This document shows positions 1-11,930 of a stretch of 64,000 nucleotides of DNA, piece by piece. Origin of the DNA: Bryum argenteum (taxonomy: Eukaryota; Streptophyta; Bryopsida; Bryales; Bryaceae); assembly GCA_037043015.1 (NCBI GenBank), contig CM073331.1, forward strand, positions 5,901,305-5,965,304, in the 5' to 3' direction. Below the pieces are notes generated by a model that made no database searches, had not been told where the DNA came from, and saw only the letters and a list, made by a program, of their open reading frames with translations. The first letter of the stretch is position 1, and the number at the start of each line of letters is the position of its first letter. A program made the translations under genes and the position numbers.

Positions 1-312
1 AAAGATTGTGTCGTGTGATCGGTGGCTTTGAGAATTTTAATGTGCGTTGTTGGGAATACATATATCTGATTGTCTTGTAATGTTTCCAATGTGTGCAGAA
101 TGTGCTCTAACTATGTTCATGAAGTAGAGCTTGAGATGGATATTATATTTTGCATGTGAAGATCAACCATACTATTCCAGTGATGATCACAAGTGGTATA
201 TAGGAGCCTTGTGCCCTTGTGTATAGAGTCTCTGTTGCATGAGCTGTGTTGATAAGTTCACAAGGCGGAGGTTTGGAAGCGGAAATAAGTTTCCTTCAGC
301 GGTATTGCAGTC
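1..312 (+). promoter_or_regulatory. 5' flank and leader of kinase-AP2 copy 1
   Basis: This stretch precedes the start codon at 313. It is strongly similar to 11931-12240, the flank of the second copy; both begin with the same AAAGATTGTGTCGTG string. The last part, directly before the ATG (ending in GCGGTATTGCAGTC), is almost unchanged between copies, so it is probably transcribed leader. No TATA box can be assigned with confidence. Conservation to the window edge means the duplication may extend left of position 1. Confidence 0.6.
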
Positions 313-2398
313 ATGGCTAGCATGGAGTCTTACCTTCGCGATGCAACGGGGAGCATGGAGGCTATAAATGAGATGTTTCCTTTCCTAAAATTTAACATTA
401 AGCAATGCACCTATTTAGGTGACAAATTTGGTGTGGTCATTGATAGCGCAAGGTTGTTCTTGGAGAAATCAAGAAATAAAGAGGTCGTCGGAACTACTTC
501 AAGAGAAGACAACCCCGATTTTGTTAAGACCTTCGAGGTGCTAGTGGTATTGGGAAAGCAAATTGAGAGCTTTGTCGAAGGTTGCTGCGAAACAAAATGG
601 ATCCAAGCTGCAATGGTGTTAACAAACATGTCGGAGTATGTTTCATCTCTAGGTTTCAGTCTGTATCTGTGCAAGGTCGCGTTTAAGAAGGATAAGGCGG
701 CTTTCGAGTGCCATACAATGGATGAAGTTGATGGCATGAAGAAATGTGATGCAGAGGGTGTAAAATCGGAAGCATCTATGGATGCCGAGGACCTGATTGA
801 GAAAGTGACACTGGCAGTGAATGAATTACAAGGTGAGGATCGAGATTTAGCCACTTATCTACTTCAAAGACTTTTGGAGATTAAGCGTACTCCAAGCTCT
901 GGAAGTGGAACCTATTTGAGCCATTTGTTTGCTTGGCTAAAGTCTGGAAAGCAAGTAGGAAGAGGTGCTTCAGCCACTGTGTACGAGGCGATGTGGCTTG
1001 GAACACGAGTTGCAAGGAAGACATTTGAAGGACCTGAGAACGTGGAGTTTGACAAGGAAGTTAAGACCTTAGCACGATTATGTCATCCTAATATCACATC
1101 CATGTTTTGTTGTACAAAAAACAAGCGAAATTGTTCCATCATCATGGAGCTGATGGATGGAAATCTCTGTCAACTAATTAATGAAAGGTGGGGCGATGAT
1201 GGCGAGTGGCGTCCATTTTCCATAGTGGAAGCAGTGAACATAATGCTTCAAATAGGTGAAGGAGTGAATTATCTCCACAATGAAGGCATTGTGCACCGTG
1301 ACTTGAAGTCTGGGAACATTCTCTACAAGAGCGTAAAGGTGAAGAATGTTGCAACTGAGTATGTTCATGTCAAAGTGGCTGACTTTGGAATTTCCAAGGA
1401 AATGGAGACGAATTCCACATATTCAGACCTAACTTGCAATACTGGAACCAACAGGTGGATGCCACCTGAAGTCATTAGATTGTTGGACGGAAATCAAGAA
1501 GTCTTGTGTTCGAGTACTGTTCGGTTGCCAAAATATCCATTCAAGCTTGACACTTACAGTTTTGGACTCGTGTGCTACGAGATCCTCAGTGGCAACCTAC
1601 CTTTTTGGGAATACGAGAATGCGATGGAGGTAAAGAGGAGGATATTGAAAAAGGAGCGTCCAAGATTACCAAGTGAATGCCCTCTTATATTGAAGGCTTT
1701 GATTGAGAAATGTTGGAGTCATGAGCCCGAATTGCGACTAACGTTCGGCGTTATCTGTAGGGAGCTGACGTATATAAAATACTTGTTAATGACAGGTAAT
1801 GATAAACAAACACAAGGCAAAAGTTATTGTTGATGTTGCAGCCTTCAATGTCCATAAGTTGCCATGTGTTATTTCAATATGAATGAAATTCTTGACACAC
1901 GAGTGTGAATTTGTAACAGGTAGATCAGTGAACCAACACGTGGATGATAGTCGAATGCGAGAGAATATTGCTGACAGCAAAGATATGTCGGGAGCGGGGC
2001 TATACTGTCTAGACATGGCAGGAAGTTCGTTCTACACGGCGCCGGAGAAGCAATGCAAGGGAGTTCAATCCCCGCGCATTTCCAAGGACTTCAAGTACAG
2101 GGGAGTGCTCTATCGGGGTGGTCACGAAGGTCAGAGAAGATGGGTGGCAAAGATGCGGGTGCTGAACAGAACGGTGTGGCTTGGCAATTTCACGTCCGAA
2201 TATGAAACTGCTCGAGCGAGGGACATCGCGAGCTTTTACCTCAAGAACTCTTTTAAGTTTTCTGACACTCCCAAGCTCCTAAAGGGACTTCCATCGTTGA
2301 AGGGTTTGGAAGGAGAAGAGAAGTTCGAAGCTGTCCGGAACCTCATCAGCCGGGTGGTATTCATGGCACCGCACCCCTCCACCATCCCACCCTCCTGA
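313..2398 (+). CDS. HeLo-like/TKL kinase fused to AP2/ERF domain, copy 1 (tail lost)
   Basis: Exons are 313-1795 and 1920-2398, predicting 653 aa. Residues about 1-130 are helical and resemble the plant MLKL/DUF1221 (HeLo-like) N-terminus. The kinase spans about 213-490: glycine loop GRGASATVYEA (about 217-227), lysine in VARKTF, HRDLKSGN (about 328-335), DFG (357-359) and PPE, so it looks catalytically complete and TKL-like. The 124-nt GT-AG intron is phase 1 and joins Gly495 in frame to an AP2 domain (about 552-613: YRGVLYRG, WVAKMR, WLGNF, ETARARDIA). An in-frame TGA stops the protein just before the donor near 2413, where copies 2 and 3 have a serine codon; copy 2 splices there to an acidic exon. 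Retaining intron 1 gives a 506-aa kinase-only protein. The fusion is seen directly; signalling to DNA is inference. Confidence 0.8.
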
Positions 2399-2615
2399 CC
2401 AATCCCCACTGCAGTAAGTGCCCAACGCAATTATATGTCTCCCTTTCTTACGGTACGCCCTCCCGTCATTAGTGGTTATATCATGCTCAAACCATTTGTT
2501 GAAACGCTTTTGAGACAGTATTGTAATTAGTTTTTGCATTAGTGTTTCAGCATGGCACTAGCGTTTTGAAAGAGATGGTTCAAACATTTGATAGTGTTTC
2601 AACAAATCTTTTTCA

Positions 2616-2874
2616 TTAACCCATAAAGGAGAGAAGAAGCTTGAATCTGGTTGATTTGTTTTAAATAGATGCCCTATTTGTACAAAAGTTCGACTTCATT
2701 TATCTCAGGATTCGTACGGCAAAATTTGACATAAATTAGTGGATAGATTAATTAGACATATATAGACAAGATCTCACGGTTGAAATTTCTAAATTTGAAT
2801 TTAAATAATTTGTTCATAGCTTCCAGACAAGTCTGTCTGGTTAGTCGTTGTAGAGCTTCTCTTTCAGGGGTTAA
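2616..2874. mobile_element. TTAA-bounded MITE, piggyBac-like, in the former intron 2 of copy 1
   Basis: The element starts TTAACCCATAAAGGAGAG and ends CTTCTCTTTCAGGGGTTAA, giving imperfect terminal inverted repeats inside TTAA. Orthologous copies sit in the same intron of gene copies 2 (14551-14814) and 3 (from 20786), so it inserted before the duplications. An independent relative is at 45109-45362. It is about 259 bp and has no coding capacity. Confidence 0.6.
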
Positions 2875-3055
2875 TGATTCATGGTGCCACTGCTATTTGA
2901 TATAGATAGGTCAAACAAATCGCAGTCTTGAGATATCAATAGGGCTGTGTTTTAACCACAATTCTGCACTAGTATGCATGGTTTTGCATCAGTATGCGAT
3001 GTGTTGGGCAAGCAACTCACTTCTAAATTATTGGTGTTGCCAGTGTCCCTTGCAG

Positions 3056-3175
3056 GAAACTACGGCATCTCCCGGGTTTTCTCGATCAGATTCTAGAGAA
3101 AGTGACAAAATCTGCAAAAGCGCAGTGGACGGTACCCGGGACTAAATGTTCGACGATTTCAATGACGAGATAATC
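3056..3175 (+). pseudogene. Decayed third (acidic-tail) exon of kinase-AP2 copy 1
   Basis: After a recognisable acceptor (TTGCAG) the sequence matches the start of exon 3 of copy 2 (TASPGFSRSDS), then reaches an in-frame TAA at 3143-3145. Past about 3175 the rest of the exon is missing and the sequence runs into the copia fossil, as if a deletion of several hundred bases removed the remainder relative to copy 2. Because copy 1 already stops in exon 2, this segment can only be 3' UTR. Confidence 0.7.
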
Positions 3176-3480
3176 TCCTCGAGTGGTACTCGAAACCAGG
3201 CTCGCCGAAGTACCACGAAGATACTCAAAAATGCCTTTCAGAGTTGTAAGGTGAATCTCACACGGATTACTTGAGTACTGAGGAACCGTCGAGGTGGCAT
3301 ATGAGATATCACGCGGGGTAATTGTACATAGATACAATAGGCTACCAACAACTTCTTGATAAGGAAAATTGATGATTTAGTATCATGCACAAGGGGCCTG
3401 TGAATTTTACCTGAACGTTCACAAGTCAAAACAAATCACTATTAGTTTAGTTTGTCATCTATGAGAAAAAGGTCAAGCAA
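3170..3480 (-). mobile_element. Ty1/copia fossil, reverse transcriptase/RNase H part
   Basis: Minus-strand translation recalls the copia polymerase region between the reverse transcriptase and RNase H (ITPRDISYATS, SSNPCEIH, LKGIFEYLRGT). It is a short, broken, old fragment with no LTRs visible. The related fragment near 15560-16350 lies at the equivalent place downstream of gene copy 2, so the insertion predates the tandem duplication. Confidence 0.7.
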
Positions 3481-3589
3481 GACACGACAGTTGTAATGAA
3501 ATTAGATTACTAGTAAGGTTGTCTCAACGGGAAGCTCTTTATATGGTACTATAAAAAAGTATCCAGTGTTTGAATTACATAGGCTTGTG

Positions 3590-3673
3590 TTTTTTTTTTT
3601 TTTTTTTTTTTTTTTTTCAAGGTGGGTATGTATGTAGGTGGGTAGGAAGGATTGCCAAATCGATCACCCTATT

Positions 3674-3749
<76 letters not shown>

Positions 3750-3764
3750 TAGATAGATAGATAG
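3590..3764. repeat. Poly-T tract and (TA)n microsatellite
   Basis: A run of about 27 T (3591-3617) is followed by a long TA dinucleotide array (about 3680-3745) and a short GATA array. Downstream, 3765-3930 matches 16347-16513, so this block separates sequence that is contiguous at the second copy. Confidence 0.9.
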
Positions 3765-3930
3765 ATTAAGAGAAAACTAGACAACATGCCACATGGTTTA
3801 CAAGAATGTAAGGTTTGAGTTGTGCAGAAAGCATACGTATTCACATGAAGTATACTCAGAAGATTGTAAAGAAGTGAAGGGCTCTGATTTTAAAACTATT
3901 TCCTAGCCTACCACCTAGAAGAGATGTGCT

Positions 3931-6533
3931 ACCTATAGCCTACGCTAATGGAAGGTTAAATTTTCACAAGTGTAACCATGTGATGCATTATGACAATCCA
4001 AAGTTCTACAATCAAATATCTTATAATACTTCCTATTGTGTGCGAAACGAAGCTTTACACACAATCATTGATGACTATTTTGCATCAACGTAATTGAATA
4101 GTTAAATGTATGTGAAAATGTTTGTAAACTCATGCACACCAAAGAGGATCACTCGAAGGTGAGGAGAGAGATAAAGAATCACCAAGCAATGAAGAATGTT
4201 CTAAAACAAAGTCTGATCAAGATAGTATACTCAATTCAATCTCCATGGTGTGTGAAGTACAACAAAGTATGTTGTATGATATTCAATACTTTTATTGTAT
4301 TTTAGTACATGTAATGTATAGTATGTTGTATTTTTAACTATTTCAAGAGTTATACAACTCCAAACTATGATTATATTGTTGTAAACTTGTTCATATACGA
4401 TTTGGCACATCCTTTGTGAATACCTTATAGATTAGTTTGTAATGACTAATAAAATTCACTTGAAGCACTTGAATCGACCCACACTTTTTAGTTGGAAATT
4501 TTTTATAATTATGAAGAGTTTTGGTATTAAAATTGATTAGTTTCGGTCTTACTAGTTCGGGTAAAAGAAACACTACTAGTTCAAGTAAAAGAAACAGGAT
4601 TTTAATACTCCAAAAAGATCCGCATGAATGCAAAAGGGTTTTAAGAATATTTAGGTGAGTGATATTTTGGACAGTGAACTATTCTCTCTATGGTTGTTTG
4701 ATCTTTCATCATTCTACACATTGCGTCTATACTCAATAAATACAACAAGAATGTGTAGAGTTATAAATCTTCTAACACTATAAAGACGTAATGAATAATT
4801 TGGAGTAATCCAAGCCCACAAAGCTAACAGATCAAAGAGGCCACTTAGTGTTTCCAAACTACAAGGCAAATAATGAATTGTTATTGCAAGTTGGCTTGTT
4901 GTGGGCACTCTTGGGCACTTTCACAAATGTCCTCAAATTTTGACATAGTCTTTGCTATTCCAACCTTCCAATTCATTTTTGTGCTTGTTAAAATTCAAAG
5001 TTTTGTTTAGATTATTCACCAACCCACCTTGCATTTTACTTTCAAGGCGCTTTGTCTTTGCAAATCCATCAACAAGCATCATATAACCAAAAAGTAAGAA
5101 AATCAATATAAGTAATATGCAATCTATATCGTTCTCATCACCTGTTCACACTGTATATAAAATAAAAGAGGGTTAGTACAAATAAGTGTAAATAGAGGGT
5201 TGACCTTTTAAAAACTTGCCTTTTCAAGCAACGGACTCAAGAACAATCAAAGTATGATAAAGAATGTTAAAATCAAATCATACCATAACAGGCACAAATT
5301 GGGTATTTGAATAAAAAAAGATATGAACCAATACAAAATATGAGCCTGAGAGTCTAATGCAGTGGACAAGCGCTTTCTACAGCACTACACTGACTCTGAT
5401 AATTAGTGTTAGATTATTATAAGATTTGAAAATGCTATAAGTTTTTACTTTTGTTTAAAAAAATCTACCAAGAGCATTGATTCTGATACTATATAAGGAC
5501 CCCCATCTTGGCCAATATAGTGGGTAAAATTATTGAACAACAGTAAAAACTTATAACATGTTTATGTAAATTAGTGTATCTAACACTAATTATCAAATTT
5601 AGTGTACTGGTTGTACTGTACATGGTAACAAAGTGAGACTCTTCACTGATAACAAAATGTCGGTACTTTGTAAGTAAAGAGTAGATTTATTCGGAAAAGT
5701 ACTTAAAAAAATAGTGTAGTAATAGAAATATAAAGTACATGAATTGTGCCCGTGTACGGATCAACAAAAGTTGCTAGGAAGCTTCCTATGTGTTTACACC
5801 ACAAGGTGAAAACAGGAGACTTACAAGCATCAATAGCATACACAAGTTCTTGAGCCCTCCCATGATTTTCATTTCGCGAGTTTTCTATCAGGTTTTTTAT
5901 TGTGAATTTGGACTCTATACTCACTTGAAGTCTTTAGGACTAGACTTGAATAAGTCATACAAAACTGACTGCTTTGCTGGTATCAGGTGATTTGCATGTC
6001 ATTAGTGTGAAGGTCATGGCAAACGCTTAGAATGCTTTATCCGACTCTATTAATAAGGTTTGTTTGTAAATTGTTTCCTTCTCAACTTTGTTCTATTAGT
6101 AAACCTATTGTGTATGTTGGGCAATCCTATAATTGTTTGTGTTGGAATCTTGCAAACAAGACAAAATTTGGCAGAGGGGCAAGAGGATGGCATAGGAGGA
6201 GACAACTTTGACGTGGGTGGCAACATTGCTCTTAGGAGCGGATAATTGATCTTAGCATTTTGGTTCCTACCAAAGACAAAGTAGGTAGTACATAGAGCGC
6301 ATAATGTACGATTTCATTGAAACTAGTCTAACATGTGTATGTATCTACCATAAAATTTCAATGTTATGAATATTCTTCAATTTTTGTGACTACTTTTCAT
6401 TTGGTTCGTTTTCTTCAATGTTGACCCGTCCAAGTGGCACAAAAAGCATTCAAAATGTATCAATATTTGAACTAATAATGGATGGACACAAGTTTTGTCA
6501 TGAAGAGATTAGCACCGGGTGTGAAACAAAAGT
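3931..6533. other. AT-rich intergenic stretch, nothing recognised
   Basis: I see no gene, RNA or element with clear ends. The open frames are short, overlap on both strands and resemble nothing. The sequence GATTAGTTTCGGTC with related copies near 4530-4590 is a minor local repeat. Confidence 0.5.
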
Positions 6534-6539
6534 ATTTCC

Positions 6540-6598
6540 GGGGCTAATTTATCACAAGATAGCCGGGGCTAATATATCACAAGATAGCTGGAGCTAAA
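6540..6598. repeat. 25-bp direct repeat, two and a part copies
   Basis: The unit GGGGCTAATATATCACAAGA followed by TAGCC occurs twice in a row with small changes, then a partial third unit (GGAGCTAA). No function is apparent. Confidence 0.8.
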
Positions 6599-6833
6599 GT
6601 CATGACTTAGAAGATGGGAAATTTTGGAAGCTAGAACAAGGTTTACAAAGAAATCTCCAATTTTTGGAAACTTTTGTAATGAGGGGCTAAACTGGAGGCT
6701 AACCTTCTATTCACGAGCCTCGGCTAATGCTATCAAATCTTCTAGTGTTATCTTGTTTGTCAAACCAACAGGCAGTGGGAGCGCATCGGACGCCAAAGCC
6801 TTGCGAGCCCACTTGCCCATCAACGGCTGCTTC

Positions 6834-8021
6834 TTAACCCCTAAATTTCCTTGTTGTTTTTGGAACCTTGAAACCTCAAAACTGCCATTTTCTACCACTA
6901 TGTACTCCCGGCGGTACGAGTCAGATTTTTTTACTTTATTTTGACTTCCAACCGTAAGATCTTGTACAAAACCCTAATTGGAAAAACGGATCTAAATTTC
7001 AACCGTTGGATGTTTGGCATTTGTGAGATCATAACATTCAAAGTTACGACAAATGATTTTTTAGGTATTGCCCGAGAGACAAAATGTCAATGGTGCTAAG
7101 GGCGAATTGATGATGATTACCTCAAACATTTTGGTCACATTTTTTTTCATGTAGGTTTATGAGTTCTTCATGCTCATGCAAAAACTTGAAAACAGATTCC
7201 ACTTTTAGAACCTTCACTAAAAATGTTTTCCAACTTAGGGTCTAAAATCTCTCATTAGAGTTGAAATATGAAAAAACTTGTTGGTATCTATAGAGTTTTG
7301 AATTTTGAAAAAGTGAACGGTGAGAGGGTGCACTCATAGGATTGTGAATTTTGGGCACAACTTTTGTTCAAAATATTTACAATCTCAATTTGTTATGAAT
7401 TTTTTAAGGTTTACAGTAAGAAAATTAGAAAAATATGAAAGGGGCAGCCTTACAAAGTTGTACCCCTTATTAGCCCCACTACATCCTTTACATGCATTCA
7501 TAAAAATATCAAAGTAGATCTTGTTGTTATAACTGCAATGGCCTAAATTGGTCAAAATTGACTTACATTTATGGCATGTGTAAGTAAAATTCAGATGTGG
7601 ATAGTGCCACCTTTGCGGAATACATTGAAATTACATTGAGATTAGTGCTAATGGATGGAGCATTTAGCATGGCAGGTGAGCATCCCCCATTTGCAGATCA
7701 TGGGTTAGCCATAACCCCCTTCTAAACCCCCTGCCCATGTCATATTTCTTCTCTTAAACTGCACGACTGCCCTATTTCTGACAGCAGCCCCCATTGGCTT
7801 AGAGCCCCGCCCGTCCTGCCCCTTCTTGACTCCAAAACAAAATAATGCCATAGAAGTCGTGAAAATGAGAATTTTACACCAAGATTTTTACCACATCTTC
7901 ATCATGGAAATGCCCACCTCCGGTAAAAAAATTAGCAAAAAATATCAATTTTTACTACTTCACTTACGCTGCCCAAAACAGCTAAAACCCGTTGCGGGTT
8001 TTAAGGAAAGTTAGGGGTTAA
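6834..8021. mobile_element. TTAA-bounded element, piggyBac-like, about 1.2 kb
   Basis: The left end reads TTAACCCCTAAATTTCCTT. The right end, reverse complemented, reads TTAACCCCTAACTTTCCTT, one mismatch in 19. TTAA target and CCC-starting termini are piggyBac hallmarks. No transposase-like frame is visible, so it is non-autonomous. Its right-hand TTAA is also the left-hand TTAA of the next element. Confidence 0.55.
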
Positions 8022-8386
8022 CCCTTAAACGCCCAAGCAAGCCCGAGGGGCTTGATTCCAACAAAATCTTCCCTTTAGCTCTCACTGTACTCAAGTTTTT
8101 ACTTATATTTTGATGTCAACCTGGTCACCTTCTTGTGATGCATTCAAAAAGTGAAATTTTACAATTCGAATCACAATTTGTATGAATGATTTTGTGCTTT
8201 GAAAGGATTGTGGTAGGTAGGTTGGGGTTGTACATAACCTTGTAGGAGGTTGCAAGCTCATCATTGATTGGTCCATTCATGATGCCCAAGTTCAAAAGTG
8301 CACTATTCATGATGCCCAAGTCCAAAAGATATTGTGATCCAATTTTGGGCTGCCCGTTTTAGACCCCATGGACGTTTAAGGGTTAA
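8018..8386. mobile_element. TTAA-bounded MITE, piggyBac-like, 369 bp
   Basis: The left terminus is TTAACCCTTAAACGCCC; the right terminus in reverse complement is TTAACCCTTAAACGTCC. The same ends close the larger element at 58485-59466, making a recognisable subfamily. No coding frame is seen. Confidence 0.6.
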
Positions 8387-8425
8387 TGTACTAATCCTTG
8401 CTCACACTCTGCGCCCTCCTCATCT

Positions 8426-8830
8426 CCCTTGAAGCAACCATCTGCTGGAAGAGTTAAGTTTTGTAAATTGCAGGGATACACTGCCACAAGAGATCTCCGT
8501 CTCTGACATCAAAAGTCAGTCGCACTCTGCACAATTCATTGCACAGTCCATTGCACAATCGATTGAGATTAAAATGGGAGATTCCCAACCCCAGCGTTTA
8601 AAGGCATCTGCAAACCTTAACATTTAAACCTTAGAGACTAACCCCCAATCGATCAGAAGCAAAGCCAGTCCAATTCTTGACGAGAATTGAATTCGGCTGA
8701 AAGGGCTCGTGAGCTTGTAGCAGGCGGCAGCAGCACCAACACCGAGGAGCGTGCCGTTCGAAGCTGACTGGATGCGACTTGGACAATCTTCGACAATCTT
8801 TGGATGAATATGTATTCTTTCTCAGTTTCT
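8426..8830. repeat. Duplicated noncoding segment, copy A
   Basis: About 400 bp strongly similar, in the same orientation, to 18925-19350, with shared strings such as CACTGCCACAAGAGATCTCC and GAGCGTGCCGTTCGAAGCTG. Each copy lies downstream of one kinase-AP2 gene, so it marks the far part of the tandem duplication. Its original identity is unknown. Confidence 0.75.
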
Positions 8831-8964
8831 ATACTTTGGTCGAGTTATGCATTGTGTTTATCTAGATTGCACTTTTGGAGCCCAACCTACGGTCTTGCTT
8901 TCGAAGAAAGCGGCAATCGAACAGGTAAGAGTTCAATTCCATACGTGTTTCCTTTAAATTAATA

Positions 8965-9155
8965 TGTATGGGGGGTTCCGAGTTTCCATCCTTTGTTCCC
9001 GGTTCCCCATCTCTCAACTCCCCTTCTTTGTTTCCTTCGTTCCTGATCTCCATCACTCGGTCCTGGTTCCCATCATTTGTTCTTTATTCTCATTATTTGT
9101 TCATCGTTCCCATCCTCTATTCCTATTTCCTATCCTTTGTTCCATGTTTGTAATA
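8965..9155. repeat. Degenerate pyrimidine-rich minisatellite
   Basis: Repeated variants of TTTGTTCCCATCC on the plus strand, roughly 20-25 bp apart. The overlapping open frames here come from the repeat composition. Confidence 0.6.
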
Positions 9156-9264
9156 CCCCTCCGATAATCTCTTGATTTCCTCTTCACTCCTCTGCTCCCA
9201 TTTTCATATTCCATATTCCTTGAGCCTTCGACTCATTGTTATATTACTGGGATTTGATAGACTC

Positions 9265-10211
9265 ATAACCCCTAAAAATCCAGGAAAACCGATTTGGTTT
9301 TTTGAGATTTCGGGCAGTTCATTTTAAGAAGATAAATTGATATTTTTGCCTAAGATTTTTACTGGAGGCTCCCCATACTGTAATGTGTATGTGGTAAACT
9401 TTGCGAAGCCAAATTTTAATTCTAAAACCTTCATTTAGAAAATTTAGGTTTCAAGTCCAAAACAAGCAAGTTAAATTTAGCTTTTTTGAAGTATTCTTTT
9501 TTGGGAATATGTTTATTACCAAATTACTATTCAAATTCCAAAGTGTCCGAAGTCAAAAAGTTTACCAATTTTACAAGGGCAGCCTCCAAAATTTTCAAAA
9601 ACAATCTTCACAATTTCTAGTAATTTTAAAACTTTTTCTTTCAAAAATTGCCAAAATTTGGGATTTTGGATTTTTTCCAAGATTTTTTTGTTCAAAATTC
9701 ACATACTCATAAAGAGTTAAAGACACCTACTCACCGTCCAGATTTTTCTTAAACTTTATACATCATATGTGGTGCTTGTTTTACTACATTGTTGTTTTTA
9801 GACCTTCTTTCATGTAATAATGTACATTAAGGTCAAAAAGTGGAATGAGTCTCTAAAATTTTGCATGAGCGTACCCAACTTGATTACCTACATGGATAAA
9901 AAGGAGGGAAAAATGTTTGGAGTAACAATCATCAAGTTGCCCTGGACACCATTTAGACAATGCCTCTCTGAGAGCTACAAAAAAAAGGTGTTGGACAAAC
10001 TTTGATTGTTATGATCTCACAAATGACAAACATCCAATGGTTGAATTTTTGACTAGTCCTTTGTATACAGGTTAGGTACAATATCTTACAGTTCAAAGTC
10101 TAGCTAAAACCAGAAAAAAAGTTTCTCCATTTCCCCATTTTCCAACATGGGTGAAAAATGGCAATTTTTGGTTTTGGAAGTTGAGGATTCGCTTGGATTT
10201 TTAGGGGTTAA
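9265..10211. mobile_element. TTAA-type element, piggyBac-like, about 0.95 kb
   Basis: Perfect 17-bp inverted ends: TAACCCCTAAAAATCCA at 9266 and its reverse complement ending at 10210. The right end is followed by A, completing TTAA; the left target reads ATAA, a likely one-base change. The interior is AT-rich without a transposase. It contains GTTATGATCTCACAAATG, a motif shared with several other elements here. Confidence 0.6.
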
Positions 10212-11532
10212 TAACAATAAAATATCACTTAGGGAAACTCTTCAAAGTCCTCAAAACTCTTCATGCTGTGTATACATGACTAATTAATGATGGTGACCAT
10301 GACCATGATGTCATGCAACTACAAGCACTACAAGCATGTAGTCTAGAAGAAGATCCGACAATTACATTCTGAAAAAGTTGAGCTTGAAAGTTTTTGATGG
10401 AGTTTTTAATCAATGGAGTTTAGATTCATCTGGGAGAGCGCTGGGCTTTTCGGGGTGCAATGATAACTTGTTGCAATCGAGCATATCTTGATGTGTGTGA
10501 GAAAATAGAATAATAAAGCCAGTGTTGGTAGGGTGAAGTTCCATTGGGAGAATACATGAACTTGTCGTATTCACGGATCGAGTCAACAACTTCTTCACCT
10601 TTTGTAATGGCCGTGTTGACTCGCCGCACCGAAGATCAACCCCCTCCTCTATCAAACGCCGCACTTACTATTGTAATCGTACTCAACTGACACGATCCCC
10701 ACATCCCCTCTCCGTCCTAGATTCCGTTTCAGTCCGTGGACGACTTTGAAGCTGGCGGATCACCAAGGTGTTAGGTGTTCCAGTGCAGACTATCGTAATT
10801 TCTAGATTGGCTAGATGGTCGGTAGCGTTTAGGGTTTCTAGCACCAGACATGATGCGTGGGCCTTCATCGCCAGTGAGTTTCATGGCCACAGTTTGAGAC
10901 GAAGAGCGGCGGTTTGAGAAGAGGAGCGTTGATCCTTTTTCGAGGAAAGAGGCGTTAAATACCGACTGTTTCGAGCCAGATTGATGCTCTCCAGAGTATT
11001 CCGTGTTCATTTCAGCAACTCGATCACGGTTTAGAGATTACTCAGTGGGGTTTCCATTACCAGTAGTGTTGTGATGTTGCATTCAAGGTGGGGTTTGATG
11101 AAACAGAGCTGCAGCATCTTCTACATCAGTACGGCACGGCTACATACTGAGGTACAGATTTCAACCTTTGAAGTAGGAAGATCTATTCTTTTTTGGGTGA
11201 GGTTCCTTCAATATTAAATCTTAGATTACGTCCTAGTTTTATTTTTCCATTTGTCTAAATTATCGGCTGGGCTTACCTTTTCAAGACATCGCATTCTACT
11301 CGTATGCTGTGCAAGAGGGGAAATTAGCAGACTCTTACATGTAGACAAATCATAAAATAGGACATTATGTGTATTACCCTATCTTTAGAGCTTTAGCTAA
11401 AGTGTGCGACCGTCAAGATTCACAATCTAATATGTGCACGTTTAGATCTAAATTGTCTACGAAAGATTCAGTTTTGTCTTTACTTACAGCAAATGATTGA
11501 ATCAACATTACGATTACTTTTTTTGTCAGGCG
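10212..11532. other. Intergenic stretch with coding-like minus-strand pieces
   Basis: Between 10410 and 11010 the minus strand carries moderately long open frames of non-repetitive composition (for example ending KAQRSPR near 10426). They do not chain into a family I recognise and lack convincing splice borders. They may be remnants of a lost gene. Confidence 0.3.
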
Positions 11533-11765
11533 TTGACCCTTAAAAGTCCCTTGGGGACAGTATGTACGCTGTCGTATAATTAGGATTTGATACCAACAAG
11601 AAACTCTAAACTGGAATCGTAATAGCTCACTAGAACCACATTAATTCAAATGTCAACTTCTTCTTTGAACTCAAACCCATTAAAGGTGTGCATTCACTCC
11701 AAATACAACCAAAATACACCGTATTCTACTGGTCGCCACAGCACGCTCAGACCTTTAGGGGTTAA
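11533..11765. mobile_element. TTAA-type MITE, piggyBac-like, 233 bp
   Basis: The left end is TTGACCCTTAAAAGTCC (target base changed from TTAA); the right end in reverse complement is TTAACCCCTAAAGGTCT. The ends match the other TTAA elements of the window. It lies just upstream of the duplicated flank of kinase-AP2 copy 2. Confidence 0.5.
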
Positions 11766-11930
11766 TTAGGTTTATTGACCCATGTGAATTTCCCTTGGAG
11801 TTTGCGTTGTTTGATTCATGTTTTAGACTTTGTGGTGTGGTGTGAAAGGTGGTTTTAGAGCAATTCTAAGGAGAGTTAGTTGTGTGGCGTTTAAGGAATT
11901 GAAGTTTGTCTGCATTTGGGAGATAACAAA

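Noticed and set aside
411-854. Minus-strand frame of 147 codons in kinase-AP2 copy 1
   Set aside because: Antisense shadow of the kinase exon; the copy 2 counterpart is shorter and not conserved as a protein.
6707-6898. Minus-strand frame ending ALAEARE that reads like protein
   Set aside because: It runs across the left end of the TTAA element at 6834 and matches no family.
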